Assembly: GCA_963714995.1 (NCBI GenBank) | Contig: CAVQQP010000006.1 | Span: 62,001-126,000, forward strand | DNA length: 64,000 bases | Reading direction: 5' to 3' | Origin: Prado023 sp963714995 | Lineage (GTDB): Bacteria > Actinomycetota > Actinomycetes > S36-B12 > CAIYMF01 | Shown here: positions 34,110 through 42,176 of the stretch, in pieces | How positions within the stretch are numbered: position 1 is the stretch's first letter | Layout: every line of letters starts with the position of its first letter | The notes under the pieces: model-generated | What the model saw: the letters and a program-made list of their open reading frames with translations, nothing else | The model's database searches: none | What the model was told of the DNA's origin: nothing | Translations under genes and position numbers: made by a program

Positions 34110-35713
34110 AGCGGGATGTTCCCGTGCTTCTTCGGCGGCATGGTCTCGCGCTTGTTCCGAAGGACCCGCAGGGCCTGGGTCACCTGGGCCCGGGTCTCGT
34201 GGGGCAGGATCACGCGGTCGATGTAGCCGCGCTCGCCGGCCAGGTAGGGGTTGGCCAGCTGCAGGTTGTACTCGGCCTCGAGCTCCGCGCGGGTTGCCGC
34301 GGGGTCCTCGGCGACGGCCAGCTCCTTGCGGTACAGGATGCTCACCGCGCCCTGGGCCCCCATGACGGCGATCTGGCCGGTGGGCCACGCGATGTTGACG
34401 TCGCCGCCGAGGTGCTTGGAGCCCATGACCACGTACGCGCCGCCGTAGGCCTTGCGGGTGATCACGGTGACCTTCGGGACGGTCGCCTCGACGTAGGCGT
34501 AGATCAGCTTGGCCCCGCGCCGGATGATGCCGTCCCACTCCTGGGACGTGCCGGGCAGGAAGCCGGGGACGTCGACGAAGGTGATGACCGGGATGTTGAA
34601 CGCGTCGCAGGTGCGCACGAACCGCGCGGCCTTCTCCGAGGCGTCGATGTCCAGGGTGCCGGCGAACTGCATCGGCTGGTTGGCCACGATCCCGACCGAG
34701 TGCCCCTCGACCCGGCCGAAGCCGACCACCATGTTCGGCGCGAACAGCGGCTGGACCTCGAGGAACTCCTCGTCGTCGAGCACGGCCTCGATGGCCCGGT
34801 GCATGTCGTAGGGCTGGTTCGGGGAGTCGGGGATCAGGCTGTCCAGGGCCAGGTCGGTCTCGGTGGGGGTCAGGTCGGCCTCCTCGCCGAAGACCGGCGG
34901 CCGCTCGAGGTTGTTGGCCGGCAGGTAGCTCAGCAGCGCCCGGACGTAGCCCAGGGCGTCGTGCTCGTCCTCGCCCATGTAGTGCGCGACGCCGGACTTC
35001 GTGTTGTGCGTGCGCGCCCCGCCGAGCTCCTCGAACTCGACGTCCTCGCCCGTGACGGTCTTGATGACGTCCGGGCCGGTGATGAACATGTGCGAGGTCT
35101 TGTCGACCATCACGGTGAAGTCGGTGATGGCCGGGGAGTAGACCGCGCCGCCGGCGCAGGGGCCCATGATCAGCGAGATCTGCGGGATGACCCCCGAGGC
35201 CTGGACGTTGCGGCGGAAGATCTCGCCGTAGATGGCCAGCGAGACCACGCCCTCCTGGATCCGCGCGCCGCCGGAGTCGTTGATCCCGATGATCGGCCAG
35301 CCGTTCTTGAGGGCCAGGTCCATCACCTTGATGATCTTCTCGCCGAACACCTCACCCAGGGAGCCGCCGAACACGGTGAAGTCCTGGGCGAACACGCAGA
35401 CCGGCCGTCCGTCGATCGTGCCGGTCCCGGTGACCACGCCGTCGCCGTAGGGGCGGTTCTTCTGCCCGCCGAAGTTGTACGAGCGGTGCCGGGCGAGGTC
35501 GTCCATCTCGACGAACGAGTCGGCGTCCAGGAAGTGGCGCAGCCGCTCCCGGGCGGTCATCTTGCCCTTGGCGTGCTGCTTCTCCACCCGCTTGGCCTTG
35601 CCGGCCAGGATCGCCTCGTGGCGACGATGCTCCAGGTCGGCGAGCTTGCCCGCGGTGGTGGTCAGGTCGGCATTGCCCTCGGGCGTGCCCGGCTCCGGTG
35701 CGCTGGCGCTCAT
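34106..35713 (-). CDS. accD5: Acyl-CoA (propionyl-CoA) carboxylase beta subunit
   Basis: 535 residues, carboxyltransferase. Transfers carboxyl from biotin on the alpha subunit to propionyl-CoA (and possibly acetyl-CoA), giving methylmalonyl-CoA. Crotonase-fold halves: the N-terminal half carries NDSGGARIQEGV, GVIPQISLIMGPCAGGAVYSP and DKTSHMFITGP; the C-terminal half carries FVDVPGFLPGTSQEW, IRRGAKLIYAYVEATVPKVTVI, and RKAYGGAYVVMGSK. ATG with AGGAGAGGG upstream. Chain-length preference cannot be read safely. Together with the mutase at 6132 it gives a propionate-to-succinate route. Confidence 0.94.
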   Translation of the reverse strand: MSASAPEPGTPEGNADLTTTAGKLADLEHRRHEAILAGKAKRVEKQHAKGKMTARERLRHFLDADSFVEMDDLARHRSYNFGGQKNRPYGDGVVTGTGTIDGRPVCVFAQDFTVFGGSLGEVFGEKIIKVMDLALKNGWPIIGINDSGGARIQEGVVSLAIYGEIFRRNVQASGVIPQISLIMGPCAGGAVYSPAITDFTVMVDKTSHMFITGPDVIKTVTGEDVEFEELGGARTHNTKSGVAHYMGEDEHDALGYVRALLSYLPANNLERPPVFGEEADLTPTETDLALDSLIPDSPNQPYDMHRAIEAVLDDEEFLEVQPLFAPNMVVGFGRVEGHSVGIVANQPMQFAGTLDIDASEKAARFVRTCDAFNIPVITFVDVPGFLPGTSQEWDGIIRRGAKLIYAYVEATVPKVTVITRKAYGGAYVVMGSKHLGGDVNIAWPTGQIAVMGAQGAVSILYRKELAVAEDPAATRAELEAEYNLQLANPYLAGERGYIDRVILPHETRAQVTQALRVLRNKRETMPPKKHGNIPL

Positions 35714-35745
35714 CTCGTCCCTCTCCTGGAATGCCCTGCGTGAAG

Positions 35746-35752
35746 TACCTTA
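35746..35752. promoter_or_regulatory. Overlapping divergent -10 elements for accD5 and birA
   Basis: TACCTTA on the plus strand contains TACCTT, 6 nt before the birA GTG; its complement reads TAAGGTA and contains TAAGGT, placed to start an accD5 transcript that carries AGGAGAGGG. One 7-bp sequence can thus serve as both -10 boxes in a 44-bp intergenic gap. Confidence 0.5.
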
Positions 35753-35757
35753 TCCCT

Positions 35758-36684
35758 GTGTCTGAGACCACTCCGGGGCCGGTCGCCCCCACTCCCGCCC
35801 CACTCGTGCCCGGCCCCGACGGCCGACCCCGGTCCTCGGGGGTCGCCTACGTGGACCAGTGGCCGGTGGACCTCGGGACGGCCGCGGTCGTGAAGTCGAT
35901 CCGCAAGGGCGGGGGATCCTGGCGCAGCGTGACGGTCTTCTCCGAGATCGCGTCCACGAACACCGTCGGCGTGGCCCTGGCCACGGCGGGCTGCCCGTCC
36001 GGGGTCGTGCTCGTGACGGACCTGCAGACGGCCGGACGCGGTCGGCTGGACCGCACCTGGGAGGCACCCTCGGGCACGTCGGCCATGTTCTCGGTGGTCC
36101 TGCACCCCACCGGCCCGGACCACGAGTGGGGGGTCCTGCCCCTGCTGGCCGGCGTGGCCGTGTGCGAGGCGCTGGAGTTCGTGACCGGCGTGCGGGCCTC
36201 CCTGAAGTGGCCGAACGACCTGGTGATCCGCGACGAGGACGCCCCGAGCGGACGTGGCGGCAAGGTGGGCGGCATCCTGGCCGAGCGCGATGCGCAGACC
36301 GGGGCCCTCGTCCTGGGGATCGGGATCAACGTCGACCTCGCGGAGGCGGACCTCCCGGTGGACGGTGCCACCTCGCTGACCCTGGCGGGGGTGCCCCGGC
36401 CGCGGCGGGCCAAGCTCATCGGTCGGGCGCTGTCGCGCATCGAGCACTGGTTCACCGCCTGGGACGCCGTCGGCACCGACACCGTCTCGCTCGACCGGCT
36501 CCTGGAGGCCTACCGGGAGCGCTGCATCTCGCTGGGGTCGCCCCTGAGCGTGGTGCGCCCCGGTGCCGACGACCTTGTCGGCACGGGTGCGGGGATCAGC
36601 CCGACGGGGGCGCTGCTGGTGGATTCCGAGGGGTCCCAGGTGGCGGTGGTGGTCGGAGACGTGACTCACGTCCCCACCCACTGA
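35758..36684 (+). CDS. birA: Biotin--[acetyl-CoA carboxylase] ligase
   Basis: 308 residues, no N-terminal DNA-binding domain (class I ligase). Activates biotin as biotinyl-AMP and attaches it to the carrier lysine of the carboxylase alpha subunit. Motifs: SEIASTNTVGVALA, TDLQTAGRGRLDRTWEAPSG (biotin-binding GRGR loop), LKWPNDLVI and GGILAERD. Residues 1-40 are Pro-rich and not conserved. The GTG at 35758 is chosen because of the leaderless -10; longer in-frame starts lie within the accD5 control region. Adjacent to its substrate genes, as in mycobacteria. Confidence 0.92.
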   Translation: MSETTPGPVAPTPAPLVPGPDGRPRSSGVAYVDQWPVDLGTAAVVKSIRKGGGSWRSVTVFSEIASTNTVGVALATAGCPSGVVLVTDLQTAGRGRLDRTWEAPSGTSAMFSVVLHPTGPDHEWGVLPLLAGVAVCEALEFVTGVRASLKWPNDLVIRDEDAPSGRGGKVGGILAERDAQTGALVLGIGINVDLAEADLPVDGATSLTLAGVPRPRRAKLIGRALSRIEHWFTAWDAVGTDTVSLDRLLEAYRERCISLGSPLSVVRPGADDLVGTGAGISPTGALLVDSEGSQVAVVVGDVTHVPTH

Positions 36685-36685
36685 C

Positions 36686-37711
36686 GTGACCGAGCCCGTC
36701 GATCCGGACCTGCGCGGCTCCCAGATCGGCCGCATCACTGAGCTCGTGCTGGGCGACCCGGCGGTCTTCACGCGCGAGGAGGCCGCAGCCGCGGCGGGGC
36801 TCAGCGTCGACCAGGCGCGGCCGTACTGGCGGGCCATGGGCTTCGCCGACGTGGGCTCGGCGCCGGCCTTCACCTCGACCGACGTCGAGTCGCTGTGCCT
36901 GCTCACCGGATGGGTGTCCAGCGGGATGCTCGATGAGCCGACCACGATCGAGGTCGTGCGCAGCCTCGGGCAGACCGCGTCCCGGCTGGCCGACTGGCAG
37001 GTCGACACGATGGCCCGGGTCCTGTCCGAGTCCGGGGAGCCCATCGACCTGGCCGCGGTGGGCGAGGGGATGGCCGTGGTCATGCCCGGGCTCGAGTCCC
37101 TGCTGGTGCACGCCTGGCGCCGCCACCTGGCCGCCGCCATCGGGCGGGGGCTGGCCTTCGTGCCGGACGATCCTGACGCCGTCTCCGAGCCGACGCTGGC
37201 CACCGTGGGGTTCGCCGACATCGCGGGCTTCACCCGCCTGGCCCGCGTGATGGCCGACGAGGACCTCGCGCAGATGGTGCAGGCCTTCGAGTCGGGCGCC
37301 GCCGACATCGTCGCCGGGCACGGGGGGCGGCTGGTGAAGACCCTGGGCGACGAGGTCATGTTCGTCGCCGACAGGGCCGACGACGCGGTGGCGATCGCCA
37401 CGGCGATGCATCGGTTGACCGCCCCCGGTGCCGAGGCGCTGAGCCTGCGGATCGGGTTGGCCACCGGGCACCTGATCTCGCGCATGGGCGACTTCTACGG
37501 GGGCACGGTCAACCTCGCCAGTCGGCTGACGGCCATCGCGCGGCCCGGGTCGACCCTCGTGGACGCGGCCACCGAGGGTGCGCTGGACGATCCGGAGCCC
37601 TACGTCCTGCGCCACCTCGCGCCGCGACCGCTGCGCGGGATGGGCCTGGTCCGTGCGACGTCGGTGTCGCTGCGCCGCCGGTCGCCGGTCGAGGGGACTG
37701 GCGTCAGCTGA
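36686..37711 (+). CDS. Class III adenylate cyclase with N-terminal regulatory domain (Rv1264-like)
   Basis: 341 residues. The N-terminal 160 residues are helical (FTREEAAAAAGLSVDQARPYWRAMGF resembles the start of the pH-sensing regulatory domain of Rv1264). The C-terminal catalytic domain has both metal aspartates (FADIAGFTRLA and KTLGDEVMF), the adenine-selecting Lys before LGDE, and the transition-state Asn/Arg in GGTVNLASRL. So all residues for cAMP synthesis appear present. GTG start 1 bp after the birA stop, hence same transcript. No membrane segment. Confidence 0.88.
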   Translation: MTEPVDPDLRGSQIGRITELVLGDPAVFTREEAAAAAGLSVDQARPYWRAMGFADVGSAPAFTSTDVESLCLLTGWVSSGMLDEPTTIEVVRSLGQTASRLADWQVDTMARVLSESGEPIDLAAVGEGMAVVMPGLESLLVHAWRRHLAAAIGRGLAFVPDDPDAVSEPTLATVGFADIAGFTRLARVMADEDLAQMVQAFESGAADIVAGHGGRLVKTLGDEVMFVADRADDAVAIATAMHRLTAPGAEALSLRIGLATGHLISRMGDFYGGTVNLASRLTAIARPGSTLVDAATEGALDDPEPYVLRHLAPRPLRGMGLVRATSVSLRRRSPVEGTGVS

Positions 37712-37749
37712 GGCTGCCACCCTCCGCGCGGAGGGCGCATCCCCGGGGG

Positions 37750-38283
37750 TCAGGCGCTGGGCGAGGGGTTCGGCGCCGGGGAGGCGACCGGGTCCTCGGC
37801 CGGGAAGACCCAGGTGCGGTACACCCAGAACCGGAACATCGTGCCCAGGGCGACCGCGATCACGTTGCCGCTGATGTTGTCGGCGAGCTGGCTGTCCAGG
37901 CCGAGCAGGTAGTGCGTGAAGGCCAGGCAGGCCCAGGAGATGAGCAGGGCGGCCGCGTTGGTCGCGAAGAACAGGGCGGTCTCCCGGCCGTAGCCGGTCC
38001 GCGCGCGGTCGCGGTAGGTCCAGTGCCGGTTGGCGACGAAGGCGAAGGTCGTGGCGACGATCACGCTGATCGTCTTGGCGGTCAGCGGGCTGTCGGACAG
38101 GACTCCGGCGCGCAGGATGTTGAACAGGCCGACGTCGATGACGAACGCCACGGCCCCGACGGTCCCGAACTTGGCGACCTCGGCGCCCAGGCGCCGTGCA
38201 GCACCGGCCACGCGGCCCTGCACGTGTCCGTCCACCGTCGACACCACCACCTGTGCTTCTGCCTGTGCCTGCGCCTGCGCCAT
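37750..38283 (-). CDS. GtrA-family membrane protein
   Basis: 177 residues with four predicted helices (FGTVGAVAFVIDVGLFNIL, ISVIVATTFAFVANRHWTY, ALFFATNAAALLISWACLAF, NVIAVALGTMFRFWVYRTWVF). GtrA proteins are thought to help move polyprenyl-linked sugars across the membrane; NRHWTF and RFWVYRTWVF match the family. The start at 38283 gives MAQAQAQAEAQ, a short Gln/Ala tract encoded by near-repeats of GCGCAGGC. A GtrA gene between birA and purK is also found in mycobacteria. Confidence 0.85.
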   Translation of the reverse strand: MAQAQAQAEAQVVVSTVDGHVQGRVAGAARRLGAEVAKFGTVGAVAFVIDVGLFNILRAGVLSDSPLTAKTISVIVATTFAFVANRHWTYRDRARTGYGRETALFFATNAAALLISWACLAFTHYLLGLDSQLADNISGNVIAVALGTMFRFWVYRTWVFPAEDPVASPAPNPSPSA

Positions 38284-38354
38284 GCATGCTGGGTACCCAC
38301 GCACGCGCCCGGGCACACCTGACCTGCCCTGTGAAGTGTCTCACCCCCATCGCC

Positions 38355-38360
38355 TACCGT
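38355..38360 (+). promoter_or_regulatory. Candidate -10 element of the first acyl-CoA dehydrogenase
   Basis: TACCGT 33 nt before the ATG at 38394; the short leader carries AGGAGG at 38382-38387. Confidence 0.4.
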
Positions 38361-38393
38361 GGGAGCCGTCGATCCCACCACCAGGAGGCCCGC

Positions 38394-39552
38394 ATGGATC
38401 TCGACCTCTCCCCCGAGCACGACGAGCTGCGTGAGGTGGTGGCCCGCTTCGCCCGCGACGAGGTCGCCCCGGTGATCGGCGAGCACTACCGGCGCGGCGA
38501 GTTCCCCCTGGCCCTGGTGCGCCGGATGGGTGAGATGGGGCTCTTCGGCCTGCCGATCCCCGAGGAGTACGGGGGGATGGGTGGGGACTACGTCGCACTC
38601 TGCGTGGCCATCGAGGAGCTCGCCCGCGTGGACTCCTCGATCGCGATCACCCTCGAGGCGGGGGTGTCCCTGGGCGCGATGCCGATCCTGCGCTTCGGCA
38701 CCGAGGAGCAGAGGACGACCTGGCTTCCCAGGCTGGCCGCGGGGGAGATGCTCGGAGCCTTCGGCCTGACCGAGTCGGGCAGCGGGTCGGACGCGGGCAG
38801 CGTGCGCACGACCGCGGTCGTCGACGGCGACGACTGGGTGATCAACGGGTCCAAGTCGTTCATCACCAACTCCGGCACCGCCATCACCGGGCTGGTGACC
38901 GTCACGGCCGTCACCGGACGCCGGGCCGACGGGCGCCCGGAGATCTCGGCGATCATCGTCCCGTCGGGCACGCCGGGCTTCGAGGTGGCCCCGGAGTACG
39001 CCAAGGTCGGCTGGAACGCCTCGGACACCCACGAGCTGAGCTTCACCGACGTGCGCGTCCCGCTGGCCAACCTGGTCGGGCGTGCGGGGGCGCGGCTACG
39101 CCCAGTTCCTGTCGATCCTGGCCGAGGGGCGGGTCGCGATCGCAGCGCTGGCCACCGGCCTGGCCCAGGGGTGCGTGGACGAGTCGCTGGCCTACGCCGA
39201 GACCCGGGAGTCCTTCGGCCTGCCGATCGCCGGGCGGCAGGCGATCCAGTTCATGATCGCCGACATGGAGGTCCGGGCCCACCTGTCGCGGCTGGCCTGG
39301 CGGCAGGCCGCCGGACTCATGCACGCCGGCCTGCCGTTCGCCCGGGAGGCCAGCATCGCCAAGCTGTACTCGTCGGAGGCCGCGATGGACAACGCCCGTG
39401 CAGCCACCCAGGTGCACGGCGGGTACGGGTTCATGATCGACTCGGCCGTGGGCCGGTTCTACCGGGACGCCAAGATCCTGGAGATCGGCGAGGGCACCTC
39501 CGAGGTCCAGCGGATGCTGATCGCCCGCGACCTGGGCATGCCGGTCGACTGA
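38394..39552 (+). CDS. Acyl-CoA dehydrogenase (one apparent frame change)
   Basis: About 385 residues when joined; FAD-dependent oxidation of an acyl-CoA to the 2-enoyl form. Signature motifs: MGLFGLPIPEEYGGMGGD, FGLTESGSGSDAGS (FAD/substrate signature 1), WVINGSKSFITNSG, then, after a frame change near 39078, GYAQFLSILAEGRVAIAALATG, ATQVHGGYGF and ILEIGEGTSEVQRMLIAR with the Glu of the active-site region. One extra G in GTCGGGCG near 39076-39082 explains the break (LVG / RGRGYAQF). Substrate chain length unknown. ATG at 38394 with AGGAGG upstream. Confidence 0.86.
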
Positions 39553-39590
39553 CCCGCGGGCCGGGGCGTGCCTCCGGCGCGTGCGCGCAA

Positions 39591-39596
39591 TAGGCT
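39591..39596 (+). promoter_or_regulatory. Leaderless -10 element of the aldose epimerase gene
   Basis: TAGGCT followed by 7 nt and the GTG at 39604. Confidence 0.55.
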
Positions 39597-39603
39597 CATC
39601 GAC

Positions 39604-40575
39604 GTGTACGAGATCACCCGCGGTCCCCATCCTGAGTTCCCCGAGCTCGAGGTCATCACCCTGATCTCCCCGGCCAACGTCACGGCGTCGTTCGTGCCGA
39701 AGGCGGGGATGGTGTGCAACTCGATGACCCATGACGGCGAGGAGATGCTGGGCCAGCGCTACGGCCTGGCCGGCTACCTCGAGACGGGGCGGACATTCGG
39801 CGTCCCGATCCTCGCGCCGTGGGCGAACCGGCTGGGCAAGATGGCCTACGCCGTCGTCCACGAGGGCGGAGGCGTGCGTCGCATCGACGTGAACCCGAAC
39901 ACCCCCAACCTGCGGTTCGACGTCTACGGCCAGCCGATCCACGGCCTGCTGCGCGGCAGCAGCGACTGGGACATCGTCGAGGTGCAGGCCACCGCCGACG
40001 AGGCGTGGATCACCGCGCGGCTGGTCTTCGACCAGAAGCGCATCGACTTCGCTGCCTTCCCGTTCGAGCACCACATCGAGCTCAAGGCAACCCTGCGGGC
40101 CACCTCGCTGACCTTCAGCACGGCGATCATCGCCACCGGCCAGGACGAGGTGCCCATCGCGTTCGGCTGGCACCCCTACCTGTCGATCCCAGGGCTGGAG
40201 CGCAGCGAGTGGGACGTCTACATCCCCTTCACGCAGCGGGTCCCGCTGGACTCCACGAAGCTGCCGACCGGCACCCGCGAGAAGGTCGAGCCGATCATCG
40301 GCAAGCTCGGTGACCGCAACCTCGACGACCTCTACGCCGATGTCGAGAACGGCACGACCGCCTACATCCGGGGCAACGGCCGACGCATGTCGATCCGCTT
40401 CGACATGGGCTACGACTGGGCGATCCTGTACGGGCCGTCCCACCGGGACCACATCTGCATCGAGCCGATGACCGCGGCCAGCGACCCGTTCTCCGGCCAG
40501 GACCCGATGGAGGTCGTCCCGCGTGGGGGCACGTTCCGCGCGGCGTTCACGATCTCGGTGGACCGAACCAGCTGA
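39604..40575 (+). CDS. Aldose 1-epimerase-family protein
   Basis: 323 residues of the galactose-mutarotase-like beta-sandwich fold. ILAPWANRLGKM, IHGLLRGSSDW and AFGWHPYLSIPG (catalytic His region) are recognisable, and a Glu near IEPMTAASDPFSG fits the proton-abstracting acid. Probable role: anomer interconversion of aldohexoses or a glucose-6-phosphate 1-epimerase-like step. The GTG is favoured by its leaderless -10; an earlier in-frame start at 39568 would lie upstream of that box. Followed by the carbonic-anhydrase-like gene after 6 bp. Confidence 0.82.
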   Translation: MYEITRGPHPEFPELEVITLISPANVTASFVPKAGMVCNSMTHDGEEMLGQRYGLAGYLETGRTFGVPILAPWANRLGKMAYAVVHEGGGVRRIDVNPNTPNLRFDVYGQPIHGLLRGSSDWDIVEVQATADEAWITARLVFDQKRIDFAAFPFEHHIELKATLRATSLTFSTAIIATGQDEVPIAFGWHPYLSIPGLERSEWDVYIPFTQRVPLDSTKLPTGTREKVEPIIGKLGDRNLDDLYADVENGTTAYIRGNGRRMSIRFDMGYDWAILYGPSHRDHICIEPMTAASDPFSGQDPMEVVPRGGTFRAAFTISVDRTS

Positions 40576-40581
40576 CGCCCC

Positions 40582-41322
40582 ATGCCGACCCGGAGCCTCG
40601 CCAGGCAGATCCGTGACGAGTTCCCCGGGGCCGTGCCGGCGACGGACTTCATCGCGCGGTGGCGTGAGCGCTGCTTCACGGCAGGCTTCACCGCCGACAC
40701 CTCCCTGCTTGCCGTGGGCGTGTGTCGTGACGAGGTGTGCTTCCCCTTCGTCACCCAGCTCGAGACCGTGTGGGGCCCGGCGTTCCAGCTGGGGTCGTTG
40801 GGCGGGCTGCTGACGGCCGGCCGGACCGGCATCGCCGCCGTCGCCAGCCATGCGCCGCGCGAGCCCGGGGAGCCTGTGCGCTACGTCCTGGTGGCCGCCG
40901 CGCACATCGGGGTGGATGACGCGGGCAACTTCGGGTACCTGCGCCGGGAGCATCAGGACGTGTCGTCGCGCACGTGCGGAGCGCTCATGGCCTTCCGTGA
41001 CGAGCTGCTCACCAACCGGCTGCGCCTGGGGTACGACCCGGTCGATCCGGAGATGAGCCTCCTGCGCCAGCGCGTCCTCACGGCGCTGGTGTACGGCGAC
41101 ATCCCCGAGCCGGTCGAGCTCACCCAGATCGTGGCCGGGGCCATCGACGAGGACCTGCGTGCCCTCCTGGACTGGATCCAGGAAGTCTCGGTCCCTGACC
41201 GGGAGGTGCAGACCGCTGTCGTCACCGGTGTGCTGATCCACACCCCCCAGGGCGACTGGTTCCAGGCGCACGGTCCGCGGATCCACAGCACGCTGACCGG
41301 GGACCACGCGCTGGAGCTCTGA
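40582..41322 (+). CDS. LCIB-type carbonic anhydrase candidate
   Basis: 246 residues. The block from about 46 to 136 matches the LCIB_C_CA family (algal limiting-CO2-inducible protein B and bacterial relatives): CRDE at 48-51, LGSLGGLLTAGRTGIAA at 70-86, AHIGVDDAGNFGYLRRE from 107, and SSRTCGAL at 128-135. Expected zinc ligands Cys48, His108 and Cys132 and the Asp50/Arg49 pair next to the zinc are present, so interconversion of CO2 and bicarbonate is likely. The C-terminal 100 residues are helical and unassigned. No signal peptide: cytosolic. Six bp after the epimerase gene, same transcript. Confident on family by motif, moderate on activity. Confidence 0.75.
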   Translation: MPTRSLARQIRDEFPGAVPATDFIARWRERCFTAGFTADTSLLAVGVCRDEVCFPFVTQLETVWGPAFQLGSLGGLLTAGRTGIAAVASHAPREPGEPVRYVLVAAAHIGVDDAGNFGYLRREHQDVSSRTCGALMAFRDELLTNRLRLGYDPVDPEMSLLRQRVLTALVYGDIPEPVELTQIVAGAIDEDLRALLDWIQEVSVPDREVQTAVVTGVLIHTPQGDWFQAHGPRIHSTLTGDHALEL

Positions 41323-41373
41323 TCGCGGCTGCTGGTCGCCGCTCGCCCACCCGCCGCGCGGCTCGGCCTGCGG

Positions 41374-42174
41374 TCAGGGCGGGCTGATCCCGAGGGGGGT
41401 GCCCAGCGCCCGGGCCCAGGTCAGCACCTGCGCACGCAGGTGGTCGGTGTGCTCCAGGGGATGGGCCTGGGCACCGGCGCTCTTGCTCAGCTTCTGCCCG
41501 TCCGGGGCGGCGAGCAGCGCGTGGTGGCGCAGGTCGACCGCGCGGAATCCCGGTGCGGGCAGCAGCTCGGCCAGGTGCAGCTGCAGGGCGGAGGACTCCA
41601 GCAGGTCGACGCCGCGCACGATCGCGGTCACGCCGAGGTCCTCGTCTGCGACCACTGAGCCGAGCTGGTAGGCGGGCAGGTCGTCGCGGCGCCAGATCAC
41701 ATGGTCACCGGCAGGCAGGGGCAGCCCGCGCGCGGATCCACCCGGCACGGACATGCGCAGCGCGGACCGCCCGGGCTCGAGGGCGAGGTCCTGCGCCCGG
41801 CATCCGGCCACGCAGTGCCCGGAGACGTCGAGGTCGTGCCGCGAGCACCGGCACACGAAGATCGTGCCGTGGCCCCCGCCCATGAGCCCGTCCCGGGCCT
41901 GGCGGAACCGGTCGATGCGCGTGGACATCGACCACGAGGAGTGGAAGTCATCGGGACCGGACGGACCGTCGTCGATGTCGATGCCCAACCAGTCCAGCGT
42001 GCGGAACACGTCCTCGAGGTACGGCGCGCGGGCCCGTCCGGTGTCGAAGTCGTCGATGCGCAGCAGGAGCCGGCCGCCGTGCGCGCGCGCCAACCAGTGC
42101 GTCAGGACCATGTTCAGCGCATTGCCCACGTGCAGGAAGCCGCTGGGCGTCGGGGCGATCCGGGTGACCAGCAC
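41374..42174 (-). CDS. gluQ: Glutamyl-Q tRNA(Asp) synthetase
   Basis: 266 residues: a class I catalytic domain without an anticodon-binding domain. The HIGH-type motif reads HVGNA in IAPTPSGFLHVGNALN; the KMSKS-type loop is GQKLSKS near the C-terminus. A four-Cys insertion (CRCSRHDLDVSGHCVAGCR) is the zinc site of the GluQRS family. The enzyme attaches glutamate to queuosine at position 34 of tRNA-Asp. The GTG at 42174 is 3 bp after the ABC ATPase stop, so it is the last gene of the exporter transcript, an unexpected companion. Confidence 0.87.
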   Translation of the reverse strand: MLVTRIAPTPSGFLHVGNALNMVLTHWLARAHGGRLLLRIDDFDTGRARAPYLEDVFRTLDWLGIDIDDGPSGPDDFHSSWSMSTRIDRFRQARDGLMGGGHGTIFVCRCSRHDLDVSGHCVAGCRAQDLALEPGRSALRMSVPGGSARGLPLPAGDHVIWRRDDLPAYQLGSVVADEDLGVTAIVRGVDLLESSALQLHLAELLPAPGFRAVDLRHHALLAAPDGQKLSKSAGAQAHPLEHTDHLRAQVLTWARALGTPLGISPP

Positions 42175-42176
42175 CG

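Noticed and set aside
31074..34226. 1050-codon open frame on the plus strand opposite maf and the glycosyltransferase
   Set aside because: Antisense shadow; the minus-strand frames encode recognisable enzymes with promoters and overlaps.
37750..38316. Longer GtrA start at 38316
   Set aside because: The extra residues precede the conserved part; the ATG at 38283 is enough and the region is shared with the divergent promoter.
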